64,000 nucleotides of DNA from Komagataeibacter sp. FNDCR2 (GTDB taxonomy: Bacteria > Pseudomonadota > Alphaproteobacteria > Acetobacterales > Acetobacteraceae): assembly GCF_021295395.1 (NCBI RefSeq), contig NZ_JAIWOU010000001.1:747001-811000 (forward strand), given 5' to 3'. Made by a program: the position numbers and the translations under genes. The notes beneath the pieces were generated by a model that was not told the origin of the DNA, did no database searches, and saw nothing but the letters and a program-made list of their open reading frames with translations. Positions 36,772 through 47,147 of this stretch are shown piece after piece (position 1 is the first letter of the stretch; the number at the start of each line of letters is the position of its first letter).

Positions 36772-37983
36772 CTACTCCACCCGGGCGGCGCGTGGGGAGG
36801 GCGCCACCAGCATGATGGCGCCACCCGCAAGGGCCGCCACCATGGCCAGCGCGAACGGGCTGCGCGGACCGGCCACCCCCGCCAGCAGGCCCGAAAGCAC
36901 GGCGCCGGAGCCTGCCGCGATATCAAAGAACACATCGAACAGCCCGATCGCGGAGCCCGAAAACCGCGCGGGCACCTGCCGCAGCACCGGCATGGCCAGC
37001 AACGGGTAGGTCAACGAATACCCCAGCCCCCCCAGGAAACTGCCCATCGCCGCCCCGACCGGCCCCGGCGCCAGCCAGATCATGGCCAGCCCCGCGGCTT
37101 CCGTCAGCATGATGATCATGACCATGGGCCGCACGTCATGCCGGTCCACATGCCTGCTACCCACAAGGCGGGCAAGCATGTGCCCCACGCCAAACGCCGC
37201 CAGCGCCCAGCCCCCCGCGTGCCAGCCCTCGGCCGCGTAAAAAATGACCAGAAAGGAGGAAATCGCGGCAAACCCGATGGCGGACAACCCCAGCGTCAGG
37301 CCCCACACCCATATGGGCCCGATCAGATCCGTCCAGCGCGCGGCGGCGTGGCTGCCATCGTGCGGCGCGGGCGAAGCGGGCAGCGACACGGTCAGCAGCG
37401 CGCCGCCCAGCGGGAGCGCCATGGCGACAAGGCAGACCATGAAAAACCCCGCATGCGCCTCGATCATGTCACCCAGCGCGGCCCCCATGCCCAGCCCCGC
37501 GAACATGGCGAACCCCACCCATGACATGGCGGCACCCGCCCGTGCGCGCCCCGCGATGATCACGGCCCATACACCACCGCCGGTCACCATCAGCCCCTCA
37601 CCCAGCCCCATGAACAGACGGCCCGCCACAATCACAGCCTGCTGGGCCTGCGGGGGCAGAAAGGGCAGCAAGGCAAGGCTGTAGGCCAAGCCCGAACCCG
37701 CCGTGCACACCAGCCCCACCATGAGCGTATCGCGCCCGCCACGCCGGTCCGCCATCCGCCCCGCCCATGGCCGTGTCAGCAGGGTCGCGGCGGACTGGAT
37801 GCCCATCACCACGCCGATAAGGGTGGTGCCGCTTGCAAAACGGGACTGGAATTCCAGCGGCAGGGCGGGCAGCGCCATTCCCATCGCCAGCATACCGCTG
37901 ACAACCGCCAGCATGATGGGAAGCAGGCCGCCACGGGCCGTAACGTGAGAAATCATCGCGGGATCGTAACGCATTTCCCGCAT
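36772..37983 (-). CDS. major facilitator superfamily transporter, exporter-like
   Basis: The 403-residue protein has about 12 hydrophobic segments and the MFS loop 2-3 motif as RPWAGRMADRRGGRDTLMVG near residue 75, with a second-half repeat (GSRHVDRHDVRPMVMI). This arabinose/drug exporter-like pattern does not reveal the substrate. No ribosome site decides among ATGs at 37983, 37974 and 37956; the last begins just before the first helix (GGLLPIMLAVVSGMLAMGMALP). It ends 29 bases from convergent yjdM and starts 22 bases downstream of tamB on the same strand, so it may be cotranscribed with tamA-tamB. Confidence 0.85.
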   Translation of the reverse strand: MREMRYDPAMISHVTARGGLLPIMLAVVSGMLAMGMALPALPLEFQSRFASGTTLIGVVMGIQSAATLLTRPWAGRMADRRGGRDTLMVGLVCTAGSGLAYSLALLPFLPPQAQQAVIVAGRLFMGLGEGLMVTGGGVWAVIIAGRARAGAAMSWVGFAMFAGLGMGAALGDMIEAHAGFFMVCLVAMALPLGGALLTVSLPASPAPHDGSHAAARWTDLIGPIWVWGLTLGLSAIGFAAISSFLVIFYAAEGWHAGGWALAAFGVGHMLARLVGSRHVDRHDVRPMVMIIMLTEAAGLAMIWLAPGPVGAAMGSFLGGLGYSLTYPLLAMPVLRQVPARFSGSAIGLFDVFFDIAAGSGAVLSGLLAGVAGPRSPFALAMVAALAGGAIMLVAPSPRAARVE

Positions 37984-38005
37984 GCGGGACAGGGTGCGGA
38001 TATTT

Positions 38006-41000
38006 TCAGTACTTGAACTGGTACAGCAGGCCGATGCTGCTGCCCGGATCGTTTTCCGGCGTGGTAAAGCCGGTCACGTTGCCGCCGGTGCCTACGGTTG
38101 TATTGAATTTCAGCCGCTTGGTCAGGTCCACCTGCACCTGCGCCTGCGTGCCCGAACCCGATGTCGCCTGCTTGGCCCCCACATACACCCCGCGCATGAC
38201 ATATTTGCCCGCCTCGATCGCGCCGGTATCGTTGCCGCCCGACCCGTTGGAGGAACTGCTCATCTGCAACCGGTCGAGATGCAGCGTCTTGCGCACCATT
38301 CCCAGCGGATCGAACGCCGCCCCCCCGCTCAACGTCGCCACCGCCGCGGCGATGGACGCCATCTGCGTGGCCGACAGGGACTGCGAGTCCGTGCCGAACA
38401 GCAGGATGGCCAGGATCTGGTCCTGTGAAAGCGGCGGGGTGGAAGAAAACGTGATCTTGGGCGCGCTGGCGTAACCGCCCACGTTCAGCCGCGCCGTGCC
38501 GTCATTCGTGCTGCGTTCGGCCACGAAATCCAGTGTCGGGTCGATCGCATGGGTCACGCCCACGCCGTTGAAACCCACCTGCCCCTTGCTGAAATCCAGC
38601 GAGATGCCACCCAGTGAGAATCCCCCCTTCACCAGCGAGAACGCCCCCGTCACCACCGGCGCGGTGGCGGTGCCGCCCGCGTGGATGTGCCCGTGCATTT
38701 CCGTATTCAGCCCATGGCCGCGCACATAGAACTGCCCCGGTGAGCGCACATCCAGCCCCAGCCCCACCACGAGGGCGGCCGTATGGGCTTCCTGTTCCTC
38801 CTTTTTCGCGTCATCGGGGCGGATGACATCGAGATGGGCAACCGATGTGGGCAGCGAGTCCGGGATGTTGATGTCCACCCGCCTGAGCGTGATGTCGCCC
38901 GTCGCGTCAATCCGGCTGGCCAGCAGGCCCTTCACCGCCAGGTCACCATCCAGCGTGGTGGTGATGAGGTCACTGGCCAGCGGGCGGGCGTTGGCCGCGT
39001 GGATGCGCAAATCGATCGGCTGGCCGGGTTGCAGCACGCCATAGCTGCCCGATGCCGTAAGCGTGCCCTTGCCCGCCTGCGCGGTCAGGGTGGAGATTTC
39101 CAGCCTGTCCCCCTGCGCGTTGACCGTGCCGTGCAGGGCGGAGAGCTGCACGCCCTGCCCGAAATCATGGAACAGGCCGTTCGCCAGCATGAGCGTGCCG
39201 TTCAGGCGGGGGGCGCCCAACGTGCCGCGCATCCCTATGGCCACCTGAAGGTTCCCCCCCGCCTGCATGCCCTTTGCGCCCAGATAGGCGTTGGACACCG
39301 CAAGGTCCACGTTCCCGTCGGCCTGAAGGCTCATCTGCCCCGTCCTGTTGACGGGGGCGGTGCCGCGCAGGCCCAGGTTGACCTGTGGCCCGGCCTGAAG
39401 CCGCGCGTCCACCTGCGCCATGCCCGCCGTCAGGCTGGCGGTCGCATCCAGCGTGGCGGGGGCGAGGGATGAGGTATAATCCGTATGATATTTCAGATCC
39501 GTGCCATGCACGCTCACCCGCCCGGAGGGATTGCCCGTGGGGCCGGTCAGCCGTGCCTCGGCCGAGAGCGTGCCCTGCGCGTGCAGGCCGGGCATGAACG
39601 GCGCCAGCAGGTCGGGGGAAAGGCGGGTCATCACCGCATGCAGGTCCAGCAGGGGGCTGATCCGGCCATCCGCCTCGATACCGCCGGGCAGGCCATGCGG
39701 TGGGATCACGCTCAGGCGCAGGTGACTTACGCTGGTTTCCCTGCCGTAAGTGATGCTGGCAGGCGCATCAAGCCGGATCTGTTCGCCCCGCGCCAGCGCC
39801 ACCAGCCGGTGTAAGGCAACGGAACGGGCGGGAACATTGGCCAGCAGCGCCGTATCAAGCGTGGCGTTGCCGGTCCATGGCGTATCGCCCCCGGCCTGCG
39901 CCGTGACATTCAGGGCGGAGACCGGCCCCTTCACCACGACATGCCCATGCCCCCCCATATCGCGAAAACGGGCGTCATCCACCACCAGGTCCAGATCGCT
40001 CACGGGGGCGCCGACAGGGTCGAGCACCCGGCCCCTGAGCACCAGCCGCCCGATCCGGGCCATGGCGGCGTTCAACGCGCTCTCGACATTCACCTCCAGC
40101 ATGGCGGGAGCCGTCGCGGTGGCGCTCGTGCTGTGCAGCGCGGCCGAGAGGTGACCACTTACATCCTGCCCGGTCAGGTCGCGCAGGTCCGCCAGTCGCG
40201 TCATATGCAGATCCAGCATGCCCGACGGCACGACATGGCCCGCGGGCAGGGTCATGTCCGCCTTTCCCATCAGGCTTTTCCAGCTCAGATGGTCCACCAG
40301 CAGGTGGCGGCTGTTCGCCCCGTCACTTTCCAGACGGGCCGAAACCACCATGGGTTCACGGTCCAGCGTGCCGGAAATATCGAGCACGCCCTGCCTCACC
40401 TGCGGCAGGTGCTCCATGCGCAGGCTGGCCTGCATGTCGCCCGCCGCCGTATTGCTTGCGGCGATACTGGCCTGTGTCTTCACGCTGGCCATCAGGTCAT
40501 TGACCGGCCCCGTCGCGCGCAGGTCCGCCTGCATGTGGCCATGCAGCGTGGGGGCCAGCACATGCAGGTCCGACAGGGCAAGATGGCCCGTGGCATCAAC
40601 CTGAAGCGGCGTGCCGGTCACCAGACGGGTCGGGGCGGCGTCCAGATCCAGCGTCGCGCCCTCAAGCCTGAGCGCGGTAAAGGCCACCGTGGCGCCGCCA
40701 TGCCTATCGGTGGTGATGCTGCCACCCGCGTTCAGGTGGCCCTTGTCCCCGATCAGGCCCACGGCGATGGGCAGGCCCCCATCAATTACGATATGGCTGT
40801 CCAGCCCGAAGCGGCCCGCCCGCCCATGGTCCGGCAGGGTCACATTCCCGTCCAGCCCGGCATGGCCATGCAGCCTTGTGCCCCCCGCGGCCGCCAGCGG
40901 GGCGAGATCGGGCAGGTCGGTATGGAAGGTGACGGCAAGGGACGGGACCGTCGTCACCTGCCCGGTCAGATGGGCCAGCGGGTGCGCCAGCGACACATCA

Positions 41001-42232
41001 ACCGGGCCACCGGGCGCGTCCGGGTGCCAGACCAGATCCAGCGCCACCGGGTCGGCCGCAAACAGCGTGGGCTGCTGGCCGGGAATGCGCAGGCCGTTCA
41101 CCACCGCATGGATGGTCGCGTGTTCAGCCTGGCCCTGACCTTGGCCCTGACCTTGGCCTTCGCCCCCCAGCCCCTCGGCCTCCAGATGCAGGGAGGAAAA
41201 ACCGGCGTCGTTATAGGTCAGGCGGTCAATATCGAGCGCACCCTGCCCCGTGGGCTTGTTGATCGTGCCGCCCAGATGGGCCGCAAGCTTCGCGCCCTGC
41301 CAGCCTGTTCCGCCATCGGTCGCAAGGCTGGTGCTGCTTGCCGCGACATCCAGCGCCATATGGTGGTCCCCCAGCCCCACCTGCCCGTCGGCGCGGGCAT
41401 GGATGGCCCCGGTGGCCAGCGCAAGGGCAAGCCGCGTGTTGTCACGCGCGCCGTTCAGGTCAAGCGAGAGATCCAGCGGCGCGAGCGCGTCAAGCCCGCT
41501 CAGGGTGGATATGAACCCGTCCGCCCCTTCACGCGCGCGCAGCGCGGCAAGGACATTTTTCCGGTCCAGCCGCAGGGTCAGGTCAACATGGCCGGGATGG
41601 TCCAGCCGGGACAGGTTCAGGGCGATATCGGCAGGCGGCAGGGTGGCCAGGGAAAAATGGTCAAGGACCGGCGCGATATCATCCAGCCGCGCATGGCCGT
41701 TCAGGCTGAACGCCGCCGGGACGCGGGCAATGGGCGCGCCCACCTCGATGCGCGCCACATGCGCCGCGCGGATGTCCACGGCCATATGGATACTGTCGCC
41801 GGAGTGTTTTTCCGGCTTCGGGGGATGGGCGGGGTCGTCCTCGCTCAGGCGCGGAATGGACAGCCGCGCCATGGACAGGTTGCTTATGACCGCATGCCGG
41901 GTCAGCAGCCGCAGGGGCGACCAGTCCAGTTGCAGTTCATCAATCGAAAGCCATGCCCCGCGATAGTCATCCAGTTCCAGGTGCCGGACATGCAGCGCAT
42001 CGGGAAAGCGCCCGCCCAGCCCCGACAGGTGCACGCTGCCCCCCGTAAGCCCCGGCAGGCGGCGTTCGATCTCGCGCTGGCCCATGCCGGTATTGGCCGC
42101 GACCAGCACCATGCCCAGCGCGAGGGCGACAAGCCCCAGCGGAATCCCCAGCGCGAAGCCGATCGCGCGCAGCAGGGTGCGACGGCTGGAGCGGGGCTGC
42201 GGTGGCTGTGGCGTGGATGTCGGCTCAGGCAT
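38006..42232 (-). CDS. tamB: translocation and assembly module inner-membrane component TamB
   Basis: TamB is a very long periplasm-spanning protein, anchored in the inner membrane by its N-terminus, that works with TamA in outer-membrane assembly and probably lipid transport. The 1408 residues have one N-terminal transmembrane helix (about 20-48), a long region of repetitive beta-strand segments rich in Gly, Leu, Asp and His, and the conserved C-terminal TamB domain (formerly DUF490) with YVRGHGLNTEMHGHI, GGFSLGGISLDFSKGQVGF and SQDQILAILLFG. Its ATG shares an A with the tamA stop (TGATG), so it is translationally coupled. A Gly-Gln repeat interrupts it near residue 370. Confidence 0.94.
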   Translation of the reverse strand: MPEPTSTPQPPQPRSSRRTLLRAIGFALGIPLGLVALALGMVLVAANTGMGQREIERRLPGLTGGSVHLSGLGGRFPDALHVRHLELDDYRGAWLSIDELQLDWSPLRLLTRHAVISNLSMARLSIPRLSEDDPAHPPKPEKHSGDSIHMAVDIRAAHVARIEVGAPIARVPAAFSLNGHARLDDIAPVLDHFSLATLPPADIALNLSRLDHPGHVDLTLRLDRKNVLAALRAREGADGFISTLSGLDALAPLDLSLDLNGARDNTRLALALATGAIHARADGQVGLGDHHMALDVAASSTSLATDGGTGWQGAKLAAHLGGTINKPTGQGALDIDRLTYNDAGFSSLHLEAEGLGGEGQGQGQGQGQAEHATIHAVVNGLRIPGQQPTLFAADPVALDLVWHPDAPGGPVDVSLAHPLAHLTGQVTTVPSLAVTFHTDLPDLAPLAAAGGTRLHGHAGLDGNVTLPDHGRAGRFGLDSHIVIDGGLPIAVGLIGDKGHLNAGGSITTDRHGGATVAFTALRLEGATLDLDAAPTRLVTGTPLQVDATGHLALSDLHVLAPTLHGHMQADLRATGPVNDLMASVKTQASIAASNTAAGDMQASLRMEHLPQVRQGVLDISGTLDREPMVVSARLESDGANSRHLLVDHLSWKSLMGKADMTLPAGHVVPSGMLDLHMTRLADLRDLTGQDVSGHLSAALHSTSATATAPAMLEVNVESALNAAMARIGRLVLRGRVLDPVGAPVSDLDLVVDDARFRDMGGHGHVVVKGPVSALNVTAQAGGDTPWTGNATLDTALLANVPARSVALHRLVALARGEQIRLDAPASITYGRETSVSHLRLSVIPPHGLPGGIEADGRISPLLDLHAVMTRLSPDLLAPFMPGLHAQGTLSAEARLTGPTGNPSGRVSVHGTDLKYHTDYTSSLAPATLDATASLTAGMAQVDARLQAGPQVNLGLRGTAPVNRTGQMSLQADGNVDLAVSNAYLGAKGMQAGGNLQVAIGMRGTLGAPRLNGTLMLANGLFHDFGQGVQLSALHGTVNAQGDRLEISTLTAQAGKGTLTASGSYGVLQPGQPIDLRIHAANARPLASDLITTTLDGDLAVKGLLASRIDATGDITLRRVDINIPDSLPTSVAHLDVIRPDDAKKEEQEAHTAALVVGLGLDVRSPGQFYVRGHGLNTEMHGHIHAGGTATAPVVTGAFSLVKGGFSLGGISLDFSKGQVGFNGVGVTHAIDPTLDFVAERSTNDGTARLNVGGYASAPKITFSSTPPLSQDQILAILLFGTDSQSLSATQMASIAAAVATLSGGAAFDPLGMVRKTLHLDRLQMSSSSNGSGGNDTGAIEAGKYVMRGVYVGAKQATSGSGTQAQVQVDLTKRLKFNTTVGTGGNVTGFTTPENDPGSSIGLLYQFKY
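41131..41160. repeat. 12-bp tandem repeat encoding (Gly-Gln)n inside tamB
   Basis: GGCCCTGACCTT occurs twice in direct tandem with partial copies on both sides. On the coding strand it gives five Gly-Gln pairs. Because the unit is 12 bp, gain or loss of copies would keep the tamB frame. Confidence 0.85.
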
Positions 42233-44157
42233 CAGAACGTTTCCCCCAGGCCGACATACAGTTCCCACTTGTCCCCGCGCGGGGGGCGGTTGAGCGGCAC
42301 AGCCACATCCAGCCGCACCGGCCCGATGGGCGTGTAATAACGCGCCCCCGCCCCGGCCCCCACGCGTACGGTCCCGTGGAACGGTACGTGGTCGCCCGTG
42401 ACCTGACCGGCGTCGATAAAGCCCACGGCCCCGAATTTCTGCAAGATGCGCTGGCGGTATTCAAACGACCCCGCATCCATGGACGTGCCACCGATGGCGT
42501 AGCGCGTGTTGGGAAACTGCGGCCCGACACCCTGGTAACGGTAGCCGCGCACCGTGGCGCTGCCACCGGCGTAAAGCCGCTGGTCGGGCGGGATGGCGAA
42601 GGTGGACGCCCCTTCCACATTGCCGACCGTGCCGCGCCAGGCCAGCACGCTGCGCCCCGGGCGCGACAGGCCGAGATGCGTGAGGTCGAAATAGGTCGAG
42701 ACCGTGGCCTGCATGATGGTGAAGAACGATGTGCCATCGGTCAGCGAGGCCGAAGGCGTGATGTTCGCCCCGATGCGCACGCCGTGCGTGGCGGGGGTGA
42801 TGGGGTTGTCCACCCCGGTACCGTCATAATTGGCCGAGAGCGGCAGCGATACGATGAAGTAGCTGTTGTTGTTACTCATCTGCTGGATCTGTTCCTGCTC
42901 GATCTGCCCGCCAAAGGACACGTTCCAGCGCCGGTTGACGTGGCGCACGATGCCGATGCGCGCCAGCAGCGCCGTCTGCCGGTAGGAATACAGCAACTGG
43001 CGAATCCCCTCGATGCGCGCGCTCATGTTCTGCTGGCGCGAACCGAAATCGGGTTTCATGAGGTCGGCATAGAAATCATAGCCCAGCCCCTGCTCCGCCG
43101 TGCCGCCCAGCCCGGTGATCAGCGCCGTGAGCTTCAGCCGCTCGGCATTGCCGAACAGGTTGTTATGCGACCATGTCACACCCGCGCGGCCACCCAGATC
43201 GGTCGAATACCCCCCTTCCGCCCCCACGCTGTGGCGCTTGCCCTCCCGAAAGGAGAAGTCGAGCGGCATGGTGCCATCGGGGGCGAGCGTATCGCCATGA
43301 TTGACCTGCACATCGGAAAACAGCCCGGTGGAGGCGATGTCCTGCCGCGCGCGCTCGATGCGCGATGGCTGGTACAGCTCCCCCGGCGCAATGGTCAGGC
43401 GCTTCACGATATAGGCGGGATGCGTGCGTTGCAGCCCCGCGAAATCGAACGCCCCCAGATTGACCACCGGCCCGCGATGGACGGTATAGGCAATATCCAG
43501 CGTATGGCTGTCGGGCCGCAGCCAGGCCTGTGGCGTGCCGACATGCGCCAGGGCGTAACCTTCCTCCGTCAGGGCGGTCTGGAGCGTCACCCCCGCGCTC
43601 AGCACGCTTTCCGCCTGCGCGGGCATGCCCGGCTTCATGCTGAAGGCGGCGGTCTCGTCGGTGTTGAGGTGAACCGGGGCATCGCCCCTGTCCGGCACGA
43701 GGCTGACCGTGCCGATGGTGAACAGCACGCCGGGGGTGGCGGTGATGGTGATCTGCGCCTTGTGCCCCGCCGGAATCGACTGCATCCATTCCGGCAGGTC
43801 CGGGTCGCGCCCGTCATGCCCGCCACCGCCGTCGGATACGGAAATGGTGATGGCGCCCGCGTAATAGCCGTAGCTTTCCAGCGCGCTGATCAGGCGGGAA
43901 TAGTCGTTATGGATGCGCCCGGTCAGCGCAAACGGACTGACCGCCTGCGTTTTCTGCAGGGAAAGCAGGTCGGACGAGGCACGCAGCGCCGCGTCCAGAT
44001 CGGCGTTGCCGGTGGGGCGGATGGTGGTGACATAAGCCTGCGGGTCCGCCGCCCGTGCGCCCCCCGCCCATGTAAGGGCCATGGAAAACATCGTGACCGC
44101 GCACAGACTTATATAACCGGCACCGTGCCTGGCACGCGCGCTTGGGCGGCATGCCAT
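42232..44157 (-). CDS. tamA: BamA/TamA-family outer membrane protein TamA
   Basis: TamA is an outer-membrane beta-barrel of the Omp85 family. The 641-residue protein has a signal peptide (cut likely after GGARA, near residue 37), three POTRA-like domains at about 40-270 (ALESYGYYAGAI, TALTEEGYALAHV, IARQDIASTGLFSDVQVNHG type blocks) and a C-terminal 16-strand barrel with the Omp85 loop motif VRGYRYQGVGPQ and a terminal aromatic strand ending VGLGETF. ATG 44157 is chosen because the upstream frame would begin at TTG before a poor leader. It is coupled to tamB. Confidence 0.93.
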   Translation of the reverse strand: MACRPSARARHGAGYISLCAVTMFSMALTWAGGARAADPQAYVTTIRPTGNADLDAALRASSDLLSLQKTQAVSPFALTGRIHNDYSRLISALESYGYYAGAITISVSDGGGGHDGRDPDLPEWMQSIPAGHKAQITITATPGVLFTIGTVSLVPDRGDAPVHLNTDETAAFSMKPGMPAQAESVLSAGVTLQTALTEEGYALAHVGTPQAWLRPDSHTLDIAYTVHRGPVVNLGAFDFAGLQRTHPAYIVKRLTIAPGELYQPSRIERARQDIASTGLFSDVQVNHGDTLAPDGTMPLDFSFREGKRHSVGAEGGYSTDLGGRAGVTWSHNNLFGNAERLKLTALITGLGGTAEQGLGYDFYADLMKPDFGSRQQNMSARIEGIRQLLYSYRQTALLARIGIVRHVNRRWNVSFGGQIEQEQIQQMSNNNSYFIVSLPLSANYDGTGVDNPITPATHGVRIGANITPSASLTDGTSFFTIMQATVSTYFDLTHLGLSRPGRSVLAWRGTVGNVEGASTFAIPPDQRLYAGGSATVRGYRYQGVGPQFPNTRYAIGGTSMDAGSFEYRQRILQKFGAVGFIDAGQVTGDHVPFHGTVRVGAGAGARYYTPIGPVRLDVAVPLNRPPRGDKWELYVGLGETF

Positions 44158-44598
44158 GCGGAGATGACCCAATCCTGTCAAACGGCGCCGCCCCTGTTCC
44201 TGTCTTCCGTGCGGTTATGGTCCCACTTTGTTATGTCTGCCATTCCCGGCATGCATGATCAAACCGATATTAACGTCGTGTCCTTAATAAGTTGCGAATG
44301 TGGCGGGCCTGTGCCCGAACGGATGACATTATGTGGCAAACCGTATCCGCGCCGGGGATCACGACTTGACAACACCCCGGTCCCGGCGCGCATGATCGCA
44401 TACGGCGGGAAGGGGTTGCCGCGCCCGGCATCCCCACCATACGGACCGGGAGCGCTGATGGGCGGACCATTTGTTCCTTGGCATATTGGCGGCAGGGCTC
44501 TTGACCGCACGCGCGGGAGCTACGATGTGTTGCGCCCGTTATCCGGGTTCATGCCCGTGATGATGCCCCCCGCGACGATGCCCAAGGATACCTGACCC
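44158..44598. other. intergenic region between divergent tamA and miaB
   Basis: No convincing gene is seen. It contains a perfect TTGACA at 44366-44371 on the plus strand, with only a weak CATGAT 19 bases on, lying inside overlapping inverted repeats: GCGCCGGG (44349-44356) / CCCGGCGC (44382-44389) and CCGGGG (44352-44357) / CCCCGG (44375-44380). It must hold the promoters of both divergent operons. Confidence 0.5.
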
Positions 44599-46005
44599 GT
44601 GAACAGCCTGTCTCCCCTGCCCGGTGTGGCGCAGCCCGCGCCCATGACATCATCCGCGAAGGGGCTTCATGTCATAACATGGGGCTGCCAGATGAACGTG
44701 TACGACAGCGAGCGGATGAGCGATGTCCTGCGCCCGCTGGGTTACCGGGCCGTGGCCACGCCGGACGCGGCGGACATGATCATCCTCAACACCTGCCATA
44801 TCCGTGACCGCGCGGCCGAAAAGGTCTTTTCCGAACTGGGCCGCCTGCGGCTGGTCAAGGAAGAACGCGCCACCCGTGGCATGGAAACGGTGCTGGCCGT
44901 GGCGGGCTGCGTGGCGCAGGCGGAAGGCCGGGAAATCCTGGCCCGCGCGCCCTATGTCGATATCGTGCTGGGACCACAGACCTATCACCGCCTGCCAGAA
45001 ATGGTGGCGCGCGCCGCCCGCGCGGCCGGCGCGGTGATCGAGACGGACTTTCCCGTCGAGCAGAAATTCGACTTCCTGCCCACCGAACGCGTGGCGCCCG
45101 CCGGGGGCGCGGCCTTCCTGACCATTCAGGAAGGGTGTGACAAATTCTGCTCCTTCTGCGTCGTGCCCTATACGCGCGGGGCCGAAAGCAGCCGCCCCGC
45201 CGCCGCCGTGCTGGCCGAAGCCCGCAGGCTTGCGGCAGCGGGCGTGCGGGAGATCACGCTGCTGGGCCAGAACGTCAACGCCTATCATGGCGAAGGGCCG
45301 GATGGCGGCACATGGGGGCTGGCGCGCCTGGCCCGCGTGCTGGCCGATGACGTGGGCATGGAACGCATCCGCTACACCACGTCCCACCCGCGCGACATGG
45401 AGGATGACCTGATCGCGGCCCATGGTGACCTGCCCCAGCTCATGCCGTTCCTGCACCTGCCGGTGCAGTCCGGATCCGACCGGGTGCTGGCCGCCATGAA
45501 CCGCGGGCACACGGCGGATGAATACCGCGTGCTGGTGGACCGCCTGCGCCGCGCGCGCCCCGATCTGGCGCTGTCGTCCGACTTCATCGTGGGCCATCCC
45601 GGCGAGACGGACGCGGACTTTGCCGACACGATGCGCCTGATCGGCGATATCGGTTTCGCGCAGGCCTATTCCTTCAAATATTCCTCCCGTCCCGGCACGC
45701 CCGCCGCCGGCGCGGGCGCGCAGGTGCCCGAAGACGTGAAAGATGCACGCCTGCAGGAACTTCAGGCCATCCTGCGCGTGCAGCAGGATACATTCAACGC
45801 CGCGACCGTGGGCCAGGTGACATCCGTGCTGTTTACCGGGCGCGGGCGCAAGCCGGGCCAGATTTCGGGCAAGAGCCCGTGGTTGCAGGCGGTGAATGTG
45901 GAAGGGCCGGACAGCCTGATCGGCCGGGTGGCCAATGTGGCCATCCGCCATACATACACCAACTCCCTTGGTGGTGTCCTGACAGAGGAGACAGACAGGG
46001 CTTGA
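44599..46005 (+). CDS. miaB: tRNA-2-methylthio-N6-dimethylallyladenosine synthase MiaB
   Basis: MiaB is a radical SAM methylthiotransferase that adds the methylthio group to i6A37 of tRNAs. It has the N-terminal UPF0004 domain with cysteines in [17 protein letters not shown] and AGCVAQAEG, the radical SAM CxxxCxxC as [15 protein letters not shown], and a C-terminal TRAM domain ([25 protein letters not shown]). The GTG start has AAGGA about 10 bases upstream; an ATG at 44644 is an alternative. Its stop overlaps the likely start of the PhoH-like gene (TTGA). The miaB-phoH-ybeY-tlyC order is widely conserved. Confidence 0.96.
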   Translation: MNSLSPLPGVAQPAPMTSSAKGLHVITWGCQMNVYDSERMSDVLRPLGYRAVATPDAADMIILNTCHIRDRAAEKVFSELGRLRLVKEERATRGMETVLAVAGCVAQAEGREILARAPYVDIVLGPQTYHRLPEMVARAARAAGAVIETDFPVEQKFDFLPTERVAPAGGAAFLTIQEGCDKFCSFCVVPYTRGAESSRPAAAVLAEARRLAAAGVREITLLGQNVNAYHGEGPDGGTWGLARLARVLADDVGMERIRYTTSHPRDMEDDLIAAHGDLPQLMPFLHLPVQSGSDRVLAAMNRGHTADEYRVLVDRLRRARPDLALSSDFIVGHPGETDADFADTMRLIGDIGFAQAYSFKYSSRPGTPAAGAGAQVPEDVKDARLQELQAILRVQQDTFNAATVGQVTSVLFTGRGRKPGQISGKSPWLQAVNVEGPDSLIGRVANVAIRHTYTNSLGGVLTEETDRA

Positions 46006-47147
46006 GAGAACAGACACAATCCACGCTCCACGCCCCCCGCCGCACCGGCGGGCGACGTCCCCCCGCAGGCACGGCGGCGAACGATCGCACCGTGACCATG
46101 CAGTTCGAGGATAATGCGCTTCTGGCCCAGCTTGTGGGGGATCACGACCGTCATCTCCTGCACCTTGAACGTGGATTTGATGTCCGGCTGTCCTGCCGTG
46201 GCAACCGCATCGCCATCAGCGGCGCGGCCCAGCGGGTCGGACTGACGCAGGGTACGCTGGCCGAACTCTACCGCCGCGCCAGCGCGGGCCAGACGGTCGA
46301 TACCGCCGCGGTCGATACCGCCATCCGCCTGGCGGCCCATGCCTTTTCAGCACCACCCGCCGCGACAGGGGACCTGCCCGCCATGCAAGATGTCCGCACG
46401 CCCGTCATTCCCGCCGCCCCCTCGCTTGCGGATCTGCCCAGCATCATGACCCGCCGTGGCCCCATCGTGCCGCGTTCGATCGGTCAGGGCCATTACATGG
46501 CCATGCTGGCCCGGCAGGAAATGGTGTTCGGCCTGGGCCCGGCGGGCACCGGCAAGACCTACCTTGCCGTGGCGCAGGCGGTGGCCATGCTCCAGGCCGG
46601 GCAGGTGGACCGGATCGTGCTGTCGCGCCCGGCGGTCGAAGCCGGTGAGCGGCTGGGCTTCCTGCCCGGCGACCTGAAGGAAAAGATCGACCCCTACCTG
46701 CGCCCGCTCTATGACGCGCTGCATGACATGATGCCGGGCGATCAGGTAATCCGCCGCATGGGCACGGGCGAGATCGAGGTCGCGCCCCTCGCCTTCATGC
46801 GCGGGCGCACGCTGGCGCACTGTTTTGTCATTCTGGACGAGGCGCAGAACACCACCCCCGCCCAGATGAAGATGTTCCTGACCCGCATGGGCGAGGGCAC
46901 GCGCATGGTCATTACGGGCGATCTGAGCCAGGTTGACCTGCCGCGCGGCGTGACATCCGGCCTGCGGGAAGCCGTCGAGACACTGGACGGCCTGCCAGGG
47001 ATCGGCATGATGCGCTTTGAATCACGTGACGTGGTGCGCCACCCGCTGGTGGCGCGTATAGTGGAGGCATACGATCAGCGTGCCGGGGCGCAACACCGCC
47101 CGCATCGCGCGCGATCGCAGCAGGAGAACAATGAAACCTCGAAGTAG
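46002..47147 (+). CDS. PhoH-like ATPase (PhoL/YbeZ type)
   Basis: PhoH-like ATPases partner YbeY in RNA metabolism. The protein has an N-terminal region with [28 protein letters not shown]-like in this family, then the P-loop [19 protein letters not shown] and the Walker [25 protein letters not shown], ending with VEAYDQRA. I place the start at a TTG whose last bases form the miaB stop (TTGA), because family members extend upstream of the first ATG (46098) and GAGGAG lies about 11 bases before the TTG. That gives 381 residues. Start choice is uncertain; the family is not. Confidence 0.92.
   Translation: MREQTQSTLHAPRRTGGRRPPAGTAANDRTVTMQFEDNALLAQLVGDHDRHLLHLERGFDVRLSCRGNRIAISGAAQRVGLTQGTLAELYRRASAGQTVDTAAVDTAIRLAAHAFSAPPAATGDLPAMQDVRTPVIPAAPSLADLPSIMTRRGPIVPRSIGQGHYMAMLARQEMVFGLGPAGTGKTYLAVAQAVAMLQAGQVDRIVLSRPAVEAGERLGFLPGDLKEKIDPYLRPLYDALHDMMPGDQVIRRMGTGEIEVAPLAFMRGRTLAHCFVILDEAQNTTPAQMKMFLTRMGEGTRMVITGDLSQVDLPRGVTSGLREAVETLDGLPGIGMMRFESRDVVRHPLVARIVEAYDQRAGAQHRPHRARSQQENNETSK

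Noticed and set aside
39941-42337. 798-codon open frame antisense to tamB
   Set aside because: High GC and biased third positions keep stops rare on the complementary strand; the composition is Gly/Arg/His/Gln noise and tamB is clearly the gene.
44259-44510. 83-codon minus-strand frame between tamA and miaB
   Set aside because: No ribosome site, no motif, and it spans the inverted repeats of a promoter region.
42202-44595. 797-codon open frame antisense to tamA
   Set aside because: Same cause; tamA has signal peptide, POTRA and barrel motifs on the minus strand.
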